A stretch of 23,626 nucleotides of DNA from JAWXCH01 sp034440595 (GCA_034440595.1 JAWXCH010000578.1:1-23626); one strand, 5' to 3'; counted from the first letter of the stretch, positions 15,742 to 23,626 are shown. The notes: generated by a model not told the origin, from the letters alone. Numbers and translations are program-made.

Positions 15742-15758
15742 ATTTCGCGGAGCGAAAT
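15742..15758. repeat. CGGAGCG palindrome (REP-like), single copy
   Basis: ATTTCGC-GGA-GCGAAAT has a perfect 7-bp stem and the same GGA loop as the element at 10689-10707. It lies 40 bp beyond the stop codon of the RND pump. Confidence 0.7.
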
Positions 15759-15797
15759 GCGACAGAACGATTCGGCCAGTTTTTCTCAACCGTACGG

Positions 15798-18700
15798 TTA
15801 CAGATCGGTCGACAGATCGTCTTTTGCCGTGGGTGTTAAAAGGCGCTCGGCCTGGCGTCGTCCGAATAACCAGAACAAGGCCGGGTGGACCATAAAGTCC
15901 AGTAGCGTGGAGCTAATCATCCCGCCGAGAATCACAGCGGCGACGGGGTAGAGAATCTCCTTGCCCGGCTCTCCTGCTGCCAGGATCAACGGAATCAGAG
16001 CGATCCCGGCGGTCAAAGCTGTCATCAGCATCGGCGCCAATCGCTCCTGCCCTGCCCTATCGATCATGTGTGGTGAAAAAGTCTCCCCCTCGTAACGCAC
16101 CAGATGCAGATAGTGGGCCAAGAGCAAGATTCCATTGCGCGAGGCAATGCCCGAGAGTGAAATGAATCCGACCAGACTGGCGACCGTCAATGACTGGCCG
16201 GTGATTACGAGAGCAGCGACAGCTCCGATGGCTGCCATCGGCAGCGCGGCCAGCACCTGCAGTGAAAGATTGACCGAGTGAAAGAGCGTGTACAGGACGA
16301 GGAACATCCCCGTTAGCGAAACCAGGCTGAGCAGGCCGATCATCCGTGTGGCCGAGACCTGACTTTCAAACTGGCCACCTAGCTCGACAAAGTATCCCTT
16401 GGGTAGCGACTGCTTGACCGGTGCCAGGGCGGTTTCGATGTCGGCAACCACACTTGCCAGGTCGCGACCAACCGTATTGCACTGAATGATGATGCGGCGG
16501 CGGACATTTTCGCGGTTGATGGTATTGGGTCCGCTGGCTGGAACGATGTTGGCAATCGACTCCAGCGGAACTCGGCCTCCTGTCGGCAGAATCACCGCCA
16601 ATCGCTTCAGTGCCACTGGGTCGCTGCGATGCTCTTCTTTGAGTCGCACTAGCAGATCAAACTTCTGATCCCCCTGCGCTATTTCATCAACCACGCGACC
16701 ATTCATGGCGGTCTCGATAAACCGGTTCACTTCGGCGACGGTCAGGCCGTATTCGGCTAGTTTTTGACGATTCAGTTGGATCTGCAATTGCGGGATCTCG
16801 ACCTGCTGCTCCACCATCAGATCGGTCACCCCTGGCACGTCGGCAATCGCATTCTGGATTGCTTTGGCCTTATTGCGCAAGACTTGGAGATCATCGCCGT
16901 ACAATTTGATGCCGATTTGTGCCTTCACACCCGAGAGCATGTGCAAAATCAGATGCTGCAACGGCTGTTCGACCGAGAATTGCACGCCCGGGATTCCTTC
17001 CATCTCTTTGCGCAACTCCTCAAGTATCTCTTCTCGCGAGCGACCCGATTCGGGATCAAAGCTGACGATCAGTTCGGAGACATTGACCCCTTCGGCGTGT
17101 TCGTCTTCTTCGGCGCGGCCGGTGCGTCGTCCAAAGGCCACGACCCCTTTCACTCCACTGACGCGTTTGTCCGCCGTGGCGGCGATCCGATTGGAAGTTT
17201 CCAGCGACGTACCAGGCGGAAGCAACAAATTGATCTGCACACTTCCCTCATTGAATGGTGGCAGAAAATCGCGACCCAGCCGCGTGACCACCACTCCACT
17301 GATGACCACCGCCGCCGCGACAGTTCCCAGAATCGGCCACGGGTAGCGAATGCTAAAGCGAATCGACATGCTGGCCACGCGTTTCAACTGTCTCAGCAAC
17401 CAGCCATCGCGATTGTGCTCGGTGATGGAAGCTTGCGGCAGAAACCAGTAGGACAGCACCGGTGTGACCGTCAATGAGACAAGCAGGGACGCCAGAATCG
17501 ACACCACATATGCGACACCGAGCGGAGTGAACAACCGCCCCTCCATGCCGCCGAGAGCAAACAACGGAATAAATACCAAGATCACCAGCAGCGTGCTGAA
17601 TACAATCGAATTGCGCACCTCACTGCTGGCTTCATAGACCACGCGCAGCGGAGAGCGCGGTACCGCCAGTTGCCGGTTCTCGCGCAGTCGGCGAAAGATG
17701 TTCTCGACATCGACAATGGCATCATCGACCAGTTCGCCAATGGCAACGGCCAGACCACCTAGCGTCATCGTATTGATCGACATGTCGAACCACTTGAAGA
17801 CCAGCCCGGTGATGACGATGGAGAGCGGAATGGCGGTCAGCGTAATCAGCGTGGTGCGAAAGTTCAGCAGAAATATGAACAGCACAATAACGACCAGAAT
17901 TCCGCCGTCGCGGAGGGCCTCGATCACGTTGTCTATGCTCAGGTCGATGAACCGCTTGAGTTGATAGACATCGGAATTGATCACCAGGTCCTTGGGGAGC
18001 GACTGTTTTAGCTCGTCGAGTGCCTTGATAATATTGCTGGTCAGCAGTCGTGTATCAGCGCCTGGCTGTTTGGATATCACCAGCGTCACGGCCGGGTTTC
18101 CCATCACGCTGGAGTCACCGCGCTTGACCTGCGGCGCTTCGACGATTGTGGCCACCTGACTGAGCAGCACCGAGCGATTTGCCGCGGGCTTGACTACGAC
18201 AGGGTCCAGATCTGATTTACTATGCACGCGACCTATCATTCTGGCCAGCAGTTCGCGTCCCCCTTCTTCCAGGTATCCACCGGTGGCATTCTGATTACTA
18301 TCGGCGACCGCTTTTTCAACTTCCTCCAGTGTTACTCCGTATTTTTGCAGTGCCTCGGGGTCGACCAGCACCTGAAATTGTTTGCGGCCGCCACCGATGC
18401 TGACCACCTGAGCGACACCTGGTATCGTCATCAGTCGGCGGCGAACAATGCCATCGGCCAGGGTGCGGATCTCCATCGGATCGGTCGCGCCGTTCTTGCT
18501 ATAAATGCCAACCTGTAATATCTGTCCCATGATCGATGAGATCGGCGCAAGTTTTGGTTGGACCCCATCTGGCATGCGATCGGCGACGAGCGCGATTTTC
18601 TCATTGACGATCTGCCGGTCGACATTGATATCGGTCCCCCATTCAAATTCAACATAGACAATAGACAGACCGATGCCAGACGAACTGCGAACGGACTGCA

Positions 18701-18935
18701 CACCGGTGGCACCGTTCAGGACTGATTCAAGCGGCAGTGTAACAAACATTTCGACCTCTTCTGGAGCGAGGCCGGGCGCTTCAGTCAGAATGGTCAGTCG
18801 CGGGCGATTGAGATCGGGAAAGACATCGATCGGCATATGATAGAGAACGTAGCTACCATAAACGGTGATTGCCAAGGCTGCGATAATCGTCAGCAGGCGA
18901 AACCGTAGTGAGTAGCGAATGATCAGATTCAGCAT
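15798..18935 (-). CDS. HME-RND heavy-metal efflux pump (CusA/CzcA family)
   Basis: A 1045-residue inner-membrane proton/metal antiporter subunit of normal length. The N-terminus (LNLIIRYSLRFRLLTIIAA) and the porter signatures MPIDVFPDLNRP, TLPLESVLNGATGV, SSSGIGLSIVYVEFEWGTD and GGGRKQFQV are those of HME-RND proteins. The membrane helix 4 segment LGGLAVAIGELVDDAIVDVEN (about 392-412) carries acidic residues 404, 405, 409 and 411, where the proton relay sits. HMLSGVKAQIG aligns with the CusA metal-site segment; by eye I do not find the other two Met of the CusA triad, so Cu/Ag specificity is doubtful and a Czc/Cnr-like divalent substrate is more likely. It starts 43 nt after the adaptor gene's stop. 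No outer-membrane factor is encoded nearby. Confidence 0.93.
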   Translation of the reverse strand: MLNLIIRYSLRFRLLTIIAALAITVYGSYVLYHMPIDVFPDLNRPRLTILTEAPGLAPEEVEMFVTLPLESVLNGATGVQSVRSSSGIGLSIVYVEFEWGTDINVDRQIVNEKIALVADRMPDGVQPKLAPISSIMGQILQVGIYSKNGATDPMEIRTLADGIVRRRLMTIPGVAQVVSIGGGRKQFQVLVDPEALQKYGVTLEEVEKAVADSNQNATGGYLEEGGRELLARMIGRVHSKSDLDPVVVKPAANRSVLLSQVATIVEAPQVKRGDSSVMGNPAVTLVISKQPGADTRLLTSNIIKALDELKQSLPKDLVINSDVYQLKRFIDLSIDNVIEALRDGGILVVIVLFIFLLNFRTTLITLTAIPLSIVITGLVFKWFDMSINTMTLGGLAVAIGELVDDAIVDVENIFRRLRENRQLAVPRSPLRVVYEASSEVRNSIVFSTLLVILVFIPLFALGGMEGRLFTPLGVAYVVSILASLLVSLTVTPVLSYWFLPQASITEHNRDGWLLRQLKRVASMSIRFSIRYPWPILGTVAAAVVISGVVVTRLGRDFLPPFNEGSVQINLLLPPGTSLETSNRIAATADKRVSGVKGVVAFGRRTGRAEEDEHAEGVNVSELIVSFDPESGRSREEILEELRKEMEGIPGVQFSVEQPLQHLILHMLSGVKAQIGIKLYGDDLQVLRNKAKAIQNAIADVPGVTDLMVEQQVEIPQLQIQLNRQKLAEYGLTVAEVNRFIETAMNGRVVDEIAQGDQKFDLLVRLKEEHRSDPVALKRLAVILPTGGRVPLESIANIVPASGPNTINRENVRRRIIIQCNTVGRDLASVVADIETALAPVKQSLPKGYFVELGGQFESQVSATRMIGLLSLVSLTGMFLVLYTLFHSVNLSLQVLAALPMAAIGAVAALVITGQSLTVASLVGFISLSGIASRNGILLLAHYLHLVRYEGETFSPHMIDRAGQERLAPMLMTALTAGIALIPLILAAGEPGKEILYPVAAVILGGMISSTLLDFMVHPALFWLFGRRQAERLLTPTAKDDLSTDL

Positions 18936-18978
18936 TGGCGTGCTTTCGTACGGTCAAATCTGCAAGGAGATGATTCTG

Positions 18979-20505
18979 CTAGTGACTGTGGCCGGCGTGA
19001 GGATCCACCGGTCCGCTGGATTTGTTCGTCAATGCCAGCAATAGCTGCTGTGCACCATGCGTGACGACTCGCTGTTTGACGCGTAGTGAATTATCGTTGG
19101 CAATGACAGCGACATGCTGGTCCTTGTACTCGATATGCACCGCCTGACGATCAAAGTGGTCGCCGTTGTCGATGAACACATAACTTTCGGCACCGGCCTG
19201 CGCCACAGCACCAATTGGCAGGACGATACGCTTGGACGGTTTTTCAATAGGAACTTGCAGCGACATGCGCTGCCCCGGCTTGAACTCCCAATCGACAAAG
19301 CGTGTCTTTTCCTTCTGTCCCGTATCGCCCGTGATGCGATTTGGCAATCGCACATAAAAATGAATCGTGCGATTGGTAGCATCTACGGTGCCAGCCAGAT
19401 ACAAAAGTGAAAGGTCTTTGATACTACGCGGCTTCGACGAGTCGGTGTCGACGATTGCCGTGACCTTGACCTGCTGCTCGATTGCGCGCGAAATCTCCGC
19501 GAGATCCTTTTCAAACGCGCTCCCTTCAATCAGCAGTTGAGAATGGTCCGCCAGCAGTGCCAGATTGTCGCCGGCGGTGACGTGCTGTCCTTGCTCGACC
19601 ATCAGTGCTTGCACCTGATAGATCGTCGGCGGGATCTCGACGACTTTTGCAGGATCCGCAGCCTTTTCAGCAGTATCGCTGCTTGCTTTGTCGCTCTTTG
19701 AGGTATCCTCTTTCTCAGCAGGAACTCGCACCTCCAGAATACTCAGCAGTTTTCGGTCAGCAACAATCTGATCGACCTGCTGTTCGGACAGCCCGTGCAA
19801 TTGCAGTGCCTGCCGTTGTGCCCGTAAGACAGCCTCGGTTTTTTGTTTCTCGTACTGACGTTCTAACAGCGTTTTGCCGGCAATCGCACCACTGGCCGAA
19901 ACGACCTCCAATCGTTTAACCTCACGATTGATGACATCCAACTCTTCGATCGTCTTTAGGAAATCTCCTTGAGACTGCACCAATTCTTCATGAGTCAGAC
20001 GGACCTCGAACAGCAGATCTCCGGAAACGACTGCCTCACCGGCCAAGGCATAAATCCTGGTGATGACACCTGTCAGTGGTGCCGTAATTGCCAGTTGCGA
20101 TCGGCCGGGCTGCTCGACCACCATGCCAGGGATGGTAATTTTCCGATCGAAATCCTGAAGCACCACCGGTTCGACCTTCAAACCCATTGTGCTGCGCGCC
20201 TGTTTGCTCAGCGTGATCGAGTTTTCTTCGCTGTGTCCTGGATGATCGTGCGAATGCTTGTCGTCTGCATGCGAGTGACCGGCGTCATGCTTGGAATGAT
20301 CGTGCCCATCATTGGCAGAATGGACGTGATCATCGTCGCTGTGCGCGGCTGTAAGGTTTGGGTTCTGCCCCTCAGTAAGCCAATCTTGCAGCGGGGCGAG
20401 CCACTGCGCTTGCCAGGCAATTGCTGCCGCGGCCAGCAGTACCAGGACCAGAATTGTGATCGTGCGAATATTGATCCAGCCGTGGCGTATAGCTTGCGTA
20501 GACAT
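18979..20505 (-). CDS. His-rich HlyD/CusB-type periplasmic adaptor of RND efflux
   Basis: A 508-residue membrane-fusion protein that links the RND pump to an outer-membrane channel. An N-terminal anchor helix (about 16-31) is followed by a striking Asp/His segment, with 12 His between residues 55 and 91 (HDHSKHD, HSHADDKHSHDH). The lipoyl/barrel-sandwich halves (VVEQPGRSQLAITAPLTGVITRIYALAGEAV and VEQGQHVTAGDNLALL), a coiled-coil hairpin (about 160-230) and the beta-barrel with FKPGQRMSLQVPIE and RIVLPIGAVAQ complete the family layout. The C-terminus ends VDPHAGHSH, adding more His. The His clusters probably bind Zn, Co or Ni before transfer to the pump. AGGA lies 9 nt before the ATG. It is upstream of the pump in the same orientation, so they are very likely one operon. 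Confidence 0.9.
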   Translation of the reverse strand: MSTQAIRHGWINIRTITILVLVLLAAAAIAWQAQWLAPLQDWLTEGQNPNLTAAHSDDDHVHSANDGHDHSKHDAGHSHADDKHSHDHPGHSEENSITLSKQARSTMGLKVEPVVLQDFDRKITIPGMVVEQPGRSQLAITAPLTGVITRIYALAGEAVVSGDLLFEVRLTHEELVQSQGDFLKTIEELDVINREVKRLEVVSASGAIAGKTLLERQYEKQKTEAVLRAQRQALQLHGLSEQQVDQIVADRKLLSILEVRVPAEKEDTSKSDKASSDTAEKAADPAKVVEIPPTIYQVQALMVEQGQHVTAGDNLALLADHSQLLIEGSAFEKDLAEISRAIEQQVKVTAIVDTDSSKPRSIKDLSLLYLAGTVDATNRTIHFYVRLPNRITGDTGQKEKTRFVDWEFKPGQRMSLQVPIEKPSKRIVLPIGAVAQAGAESYVFIDNGDHFDRQAVHIEYKDQHVAVIANDNSLRVKQRVVTHGAQQLLLALTNKSSGPVDPHAGHSH

Positions 20506-20684
20506 AAAAAGATTCCTAGAGCAGATCCGAACAGAGCAAGTCAGTACGAAAGACCGTGCGAACTAATACAGGGTCCAGAAGTCCGAGCAGTTCCTGCGCA
20601 ACAATTCAACAATTGAGCTAACTGGAACACTTTTCGTTGGCATGGCCCACCGAAAACAGTATTCCAACTGTTACGAGCGCAGTG

Positions 20685-21209
20685 TCAGATCAACAGAACG
20701 CGGTTGCTAAGATGCAACGGTGGCGCCAGGCAGCACATTGAATGCAAATGCCTTTGCGGCCAAGAAGGTGCCCCTTCGACTTGTTCAGTTGTCGGAATCA
20801 AATACAAGGCAGCCCATCCTTGCCAATCCAAGTCCAGACTTAGAACGGACTCACGGTCAAGCACAACCACGCAACGGTCTGAGGCGCAACCATGATCTCG
20901 CTCATGGTCGCATGGTGTATTGGGGTGATGCGAGTCAACGAGCACGCTAGACCCACCACAACAAGTGGAAGCAATCGGTTGGATGCAGCCGCCAGAAGTA
21001 TGCTGATGGTGCGATTCACTGCATGTTGACTTGTCTTCAGACTCTGATGCTGCAACCGACTGCACTGCTCCAAGTCCAGCCAGGCAATGCCGATCAGTAT
21101 GCTGGTGATGGGCGCAACACCCCACCAGCATATGAAAAAGCAGGCTAGCAACGGTTACAGCGGCGGTCATACCAAGTACGCCAGAATGTGCCGGGGATTT
21201 GATACTCAT
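20685..21209 (-). CDS. small exported His/Cys-rich protein, putative metal-binding lipoprotein
   Basis: A 174-residue protein I cannot assign to a named family. A hydrophobic N-terminal segment (about 14-30) ends HMLVGCCAHH; LVGC fits a lipobox with C31 or C32 as the lipidated residue. The rest has about 12 Cys and 16 His in total, in groups such as CCAHHQHTDRHC, SHHQH, STCCGG, SHHPNTPCDHERDHGC and RHLHSMCC, consistent with soft or borderline metal binding. It is 180 bp upstream of the adaptor gene in the same direction, so it is probably the first gene of the efflux unit and may buffer or sense metal outside the cytoplasmic membrane. The start at 21209 is favoured because it supplies a basic n-region (K4). 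No Shine-Dalgarno is visible. Function is inferred from composition and location only. Confidence 0.7.
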   Translation of the reverse strand: MSIKSPAHSGVLGMTAAVTVASLLFHMLVGCCAHHQHTDRHCLAGLGAVQSVAASESEDKSTCSESHHQHTSGGCIQPIASTCCGGSSVLVDSHHPNTPCDHERDHGCASDRCVVVLDRESVLSLDLDWQGWAALYLIPTTEQVEGAPSWPQRHLHSMCCLAPPLHLSNRVLLI

Positions 21210-21575
21210 GTATTATCGTGCCCGAATGATATTCCAGCAAGCTGACTATGGGTAGATTGGCGACAAGATCTTCGGTGGTCAGTTCAGCTATTTGCAGTGC
21301 GGGGGGCTTTTTCAGACTAATTTTGCTCATTTTTAGATCGTTTCGTTGGATCGCCGCCAGCCAGGTCAATTTGTGGGAAAGGTCGCGTTCAGGGTGATCC
21401 CTTGGACTATTCAGAACATTCGATATATCCCACGCGTTCGTTTGCCGATACCGCAAATTTTGACCTAAATTTGAGCAGACTCGCTTACAGTTCGGCAGGC
21501 TGCGCAAGCGTTTTGGAGATGTACGATCGGCTCCAATCGATCGTCAGTGCGGTTTCTCAATCGAAAAGCAAGACC
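21210..21575. other. 366-bp divergent region upstream of the metal-efflux unit
   Basis: No convincing gene. It must hold the control region of the efflux unit (leftward) and of the small membrane protein (rightward). The frame of the small protein stays open upstream to 21402, with a second ATG at 21519, so the left boundary of that gene is uncertain. No clear operator palindrome for a metal-responsive regulator was recognised. Confidence 0.45.
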
Positions 21576-21710
21576 ATGTGGAAAGTCTATAACGACGCGG
21601 TAGCCTGGCTGTTCAGATTGGATTCGCAGGAATGGTTTATGGCGATGTGCGTAGCACTCGTTATTGGATATCTAGCCTTGCGCGGTTTTGGTTCGCGATC
21701 GAGCTATTAG
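21576..21710 (+). CDS. 44-residue single-helix membrane protein
   Basis: The start at 21576 gives MWKVYNDAVAWLFRLDSQEW, then a membrane helix (about 21-36, MAMCVALVIGYLALRG) and a basic tail GFGSRSSY: an N-out/C-in or similar one-pass topology. Its Trp/aromatic content near the interface and clean helix look like a real micro-protein rather than chance. The frame remains open upstream, and ATG 21519 would give 63 residues, but GGAG then abuts the ATG with no spacing. No strong ribosome site precedes 21576. It is 166 bp upstream of the diguanylate cyclase gene in the same direction and could be its partner. Family unknown to me. Confidence 0.5.
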   Translation: MWKVYNDAVAWLFRLDSQEWFMAMCVALVIGYLALRGFGSRSSY

Positions 21711-21865
21711 TCTGTTTTATCGCGACGGAACTACTCAAAAACGCGAAACAAGCAGACCTGCCCGCACAATCGATACGTTCGGTGGCATTCGCAGCGATTT
21801 ACCACAGTCACTTATTTGCGTCCTATATTTTTTGTGTTTGGGGTCATAAAACTTTGACGTGCGAG

Positions 21866-21870
21866 AGGAG
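21866..21870 (+). promoter_or_regulatory. ribosome binding site fixing the GTG start of the GGDEF gene
   Basis: AGGAG (within GAGAGGAG, 21863-21870) stands 6 nt before the GTG at 21877, a near-ideal arrangement. It rules against the in-frame GTG at 21859, which would place this site inside the coding sequence. Confidence 0.8.
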
Positions 21871-21876
21871 TTCTTT

Positions 21877-22866
21877 GTGCTCGGAATCGAATTACTTGCA
21901 CAAACAGTTTGGACGCAGATGAGTCTGCCCACAACGGTGGCTCTGGCCGCGGTTGCAGTGATCGGTTACCTGGTCGGGCGTCGTCAGAAGCAATTGCCTG
22001 TCAACGCCGCAGAGGCTTCGGCGCGCAGGGAACTGAAGCGCGCGCAAGCTGTTGCCAAAGAATTAGAACGAATTGCCGACAGCGTTCGGCGGAATCTAGC
22101 CAACCATCACGCCAGCGTCGTCAGGTTCAAGGAACAGGTCTTCTCGTTGGGCAATGAGAAGCGCGAAGCGGCCTGGCAGGATTTGTGTCGGGAGGCCGAA
22201 TCCATGATCCGACCTACTTCCAAGTTGGCATCGCAACTAGCCAGCGCCTACGATGAGATCCGACAACAGACCGGCTGCCTGATGTCGTTCACAGAAGTCC
22301 GCACCGATCCCCTGACCGGAGTCAGCAATCGCCGCGCTTTGGATGAAACACTTGTATCGCTGTTTGCATTGATGGCGCGGTATGACACGCCGTTCTCGAT
22401 TGCAATCCTGGATATCGATCACTTCAAAAAACTGAACGACGAGCAAGGGCATCTCTACGGTGACACCATGCTCACTGCCGTTGCCAAACAGCTCGATGAA
22501 TGTGTTCGTGACACCGATATCGTCACCCGGTACGGCGGCGAAGAATTTGTCATCGTCATGCCGCAGACATTGCTGAGTGGAGCATGCATCTTTGCGGATC
22601 GACTGCGCGAACGAATCGACGAAGCGCTGCCACTGACGATCAGCGGTGGTGTCGCCTGCGCCACCAAGGATGACACGGCTCAATCCATTCTAGCGCGCGC
22701 CGATGCGGCGCTGTATGGAGCCAAAGCGGCTGGCCGAAACCGAATCTTTGAACATTCGGGAACGGACATCAATAGCTATGACGCCCCTGCCGCTGCAGTG
22801 TCAGAGGCCAATGAAGTGGCGGAAACGGCCAAAACGTTGGTGATGTTTCCAATCGAAGCCGTCTGA
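21877..22866 (+). CDS. membrane-anchored GGDEF diguanylate cyclase
   Basis: A 329-residue protein that makes cyclic di-GMP from two GTP. One membrane helix (about 17-34) is followed by a basic stop (GRRQK), a coiled coil rich in Arg/Glu/Ala (about 45-135) for dimerisation, and the GGDEF domain. Domain motifs are DPLTGVSNRRALDE (from D144), the metal-site segment LDIDHFKKLND (D179 region), HLYGDTML and the active-site loop GGEEF (220-224). RDTD at 211-214, five residues before GGEEF, is the RxxD inhibitory site, so product inhibition is expected. SGGVACA and RADAALYGAKAAGRNR close the domain. No sensory domain is present; the signal may enter through the helix or a partner such as the small membrane protein upstream. 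The GTG start is set by a strong ribosome site. Confidence 0.93.
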   Translation: MLGIELLAQTVWTQMSLPTTVALAAVAVIGYLVGRRQKQLPVNAAEASARRELKRAQAVAKELERIADSVRRNLANHHASVVRFKEQVFSLGNEKREAAWQDLCREAESMIRPTSKLASQLASAYDEIRQQTGCLMSFTEVRTDPLTGVSNRRALDETLVSLFALMARYDTPFSIAILDIDHFKKLNDEQGHLYGDTMLTAVAKQLDECVRDTDIVTRYGGEEFVIVMPQTLLSGACIFADRLRERIDEALPLTISGGVACATKDDTAQSILARADAALYGAKAAGRNRIFEHSGTDINSYDAPAAAVSEANEVAETAKTLVMFPIEAV

Positions 22867-22926
22867 TCTTGTAATTGTGGCACACCCGTGGCCATTAAGT
22901 GCAGATCTATCTACTGCAAACCTCGA

Positions 22927-23626
22927 CTAACGGTACTGTGGCATCGTGCCGCCGACCGTTGTACCGCTCGCCGGGGCAGTCGTTTGAGTTGGGTAGCCCG
23001 AGTATCCAGACGGTGAGCTAGGGCTGGTATAGTTCTGATAGCCGCCATTGGCACCCGTGTAAGGCGAACTTGGATAGCCGCTGACTGGCGGCTGACCATA
23101 AGCCGGGTAGTTCAAGTTCGCCTCGTAGTTGGCAGGTGCGACGGACGACGTTGTGCCGCTCTGCGCTCTGTTGCACCGGCAGGGATCGCAGTCCCTCGGT
23201 AGTCCGAGGTGCCCCCAGCGCGATAGTTAGTGTCTGGCCGTGTCGCTGTTCCACCGGTTGGAGTCGAGTTGTAGCTTGGCAAGCTTCCACTGCCCCCTGT
23301 CGGAGCACCGGCGTACATTCCCGAGGTATCCACCGCCGGTGCAACTGTGCCCGTTGTACCGTAGTTCGGTTGACTGTACTGATACGGTGCCGTTGTGCCG
23401 CCGGCCATGGTCCCTGCCCCATACACCGGCGATGGAGTGCTTGCGCCATAAGGACTGCCAGTACCATACGAAGCAGGAACAGCGGTTCCACTTCCTGACG
23501 TAGGCCCGCTCACGGCAGGAGCGATGTAGGAACCAGTGCTGCCGGTAGCGCCACCGTACCCCGGCGCACCTGTGGCATAATTCGGCGTGGCGGTTGGGCC
23601 GGCACCGTATCCACTGCTGGTCGCAG
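22927..23626 (-). pseudogene. Gly/Tyr/Ser/Thr/Pro-rich low-complexity protein, frameshifted and cut by the window edge
   Basis: Reading leftward from the window edge, one frame gives a low-complexity protein (YGAG, NYGTTG, SPYGAS, GTSDYRG) to about 23165, then turns to an unrelated basic sequence and stops at 23112. A second frame takes up the same composition from about 23165 (QSGTTSSVAPANYEANLNY, then GQPPVSGYPSSPYTG) and stops at 22927. Together they make about 230 residues of one protein whose N-terminus lies outside the window. The break falls at a 7-bp tandem duplication (23157-23170). There are no Cys and no domain I recognise; such composition suits a disordered, secreted or surface protein. 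It could be a true pseudogene, a phase-variable gene, or an assembly or sequencing error. Confidence 0.65.
23157..23170. repeat. 7-bp tandem duplication at the frameshift
   Basis: CGCTCTG occurs twice in direct succession (CAGAGCG on the coding strand). Because 7 is one more than a multiple of three, adding a third copy joins the two reading frames, while a single copy does not. Confidence 0.8.

Larger units (their letters stand above)
15409..15797. other. 389-bp gene-free stretch with two dispersed-type inverted repeats
   Basis: It lies between the start of the mscK-like gene and the stop of the RND pump, both on the minus strand. It contains a 20-bp inverted repeat (15582-15643) and a CGGAGCG palindrome (15742-15758), and its edge holds the 12-bp palindrome AACCGTACGGTT (15788-15799), which overlaps the pump's stop codon. 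No coding frame is credible. Confidence 0.55.

Noticed and set aside
15788..15799. AACCGTACGGTT palindrome at the RND stop codon as a terminator
   Set aside because: As RNA it gives only a 4-bp stem, and no T run follows on the minus strand; a related CGTACGGT near 18947 is probably chance.
16764..17477. 237-codon plus-strand frame across the RND gene
   Set aside because: Antisense to strongly conserved RND motifs; His/Arg/Gln-rich without domain.
21212..21240. Promoter-like TTGCTG-N17-GATAAT on the minus strand before the His/Cys-rich gene
   Set aside because: The -10 ends 2 nt before the chosen ATG, so transcription would begin inside or after the start codon. The alternative start at 21170 would lose the basic n-region of the signal peptide.
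21145..21507. 120-codon minus-strand frame upstream of the His/Cys-rich gene
   Set aside because: Overlaps that gene in another frame, has no ribosome site and no recognisable domain; an internal start at 21330 does not improve it.

Overview
The window looks like chromosomal DNA of a planctomycete, most likely Pirellulales/Pirellulaceae. This rests on gene content, not on a marker gene: a Cys/Gly-rich Lpg1974/BBP7-type porin, a PEP-CTERM protein, a secreted beta-propeller opening with WPQWRG, a giant MscK-like channel, and short GC-rich palindromes (TCGCGGAGCGA core) between genes. Many starts lack a Shine-Dalgarno sequence and several appear to be GTG. No rRNA, tRNA, CRISPR array, transposase or phage gene was seen.

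Layout. 1-70: end of a 14-bp tandem array. 152-1670: a helix-hairpin-helix (ComEA-like) membrane protein and nadC, divergent, with start codons that overlap. 1671-3392: a PEP-CTERM protein behind a long structured leader, then a terminator and a roughly 490-bp gap with a second terminator-like hairpin. 3393-4829: outer-membrane porin. 4904-6574: AarF/UbiB-family kinase (minus), convergent with the porin across a perfect 11-bp hairpin. 6940-8214: secreted PQQ-like beta-propeller. 8851-10665: typA/bipA, after a 636-bp gap holding several inverted repeats. 10791-15408: an MscK-like mechanosensitive channel followed by corA, with a 17-nt overlap suggesting translational coupling. 15798-21209 (minus): probable heavy-metal unit, His/Cys-rich lipoprotein, then His-rich HlyD-type adaptor, then HME-RND pump. 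21576-22866 (plus): a 44-residue one-helix membrane protein and a membrane-bound GGDEF diguanylate cyclase with an intact inhibitory site. 22927-23626 (minus): a Gly/Tyr/Ser/Thr/Pro-rich protein broken by a frameshift at a 7-bp tandem duplication, running off the right edge.

Together this is mostly housekeeping and envelope biology: NAD synthesis, a ribosome-associated GTPase, Mg/Co transport with osmotic protection, metal efflux, and surface proteins. I see no clear defence system or new multi-gene machine. The items most worth a second look are the metal-efflux unit with its extreme His/Cys content, the MscK-CorA overlap, the small membrane protein beside the cyclase, the structured PEP-CTERM leader, the 7-bp frameshift repeat, and the two families of intergenic palindromes.
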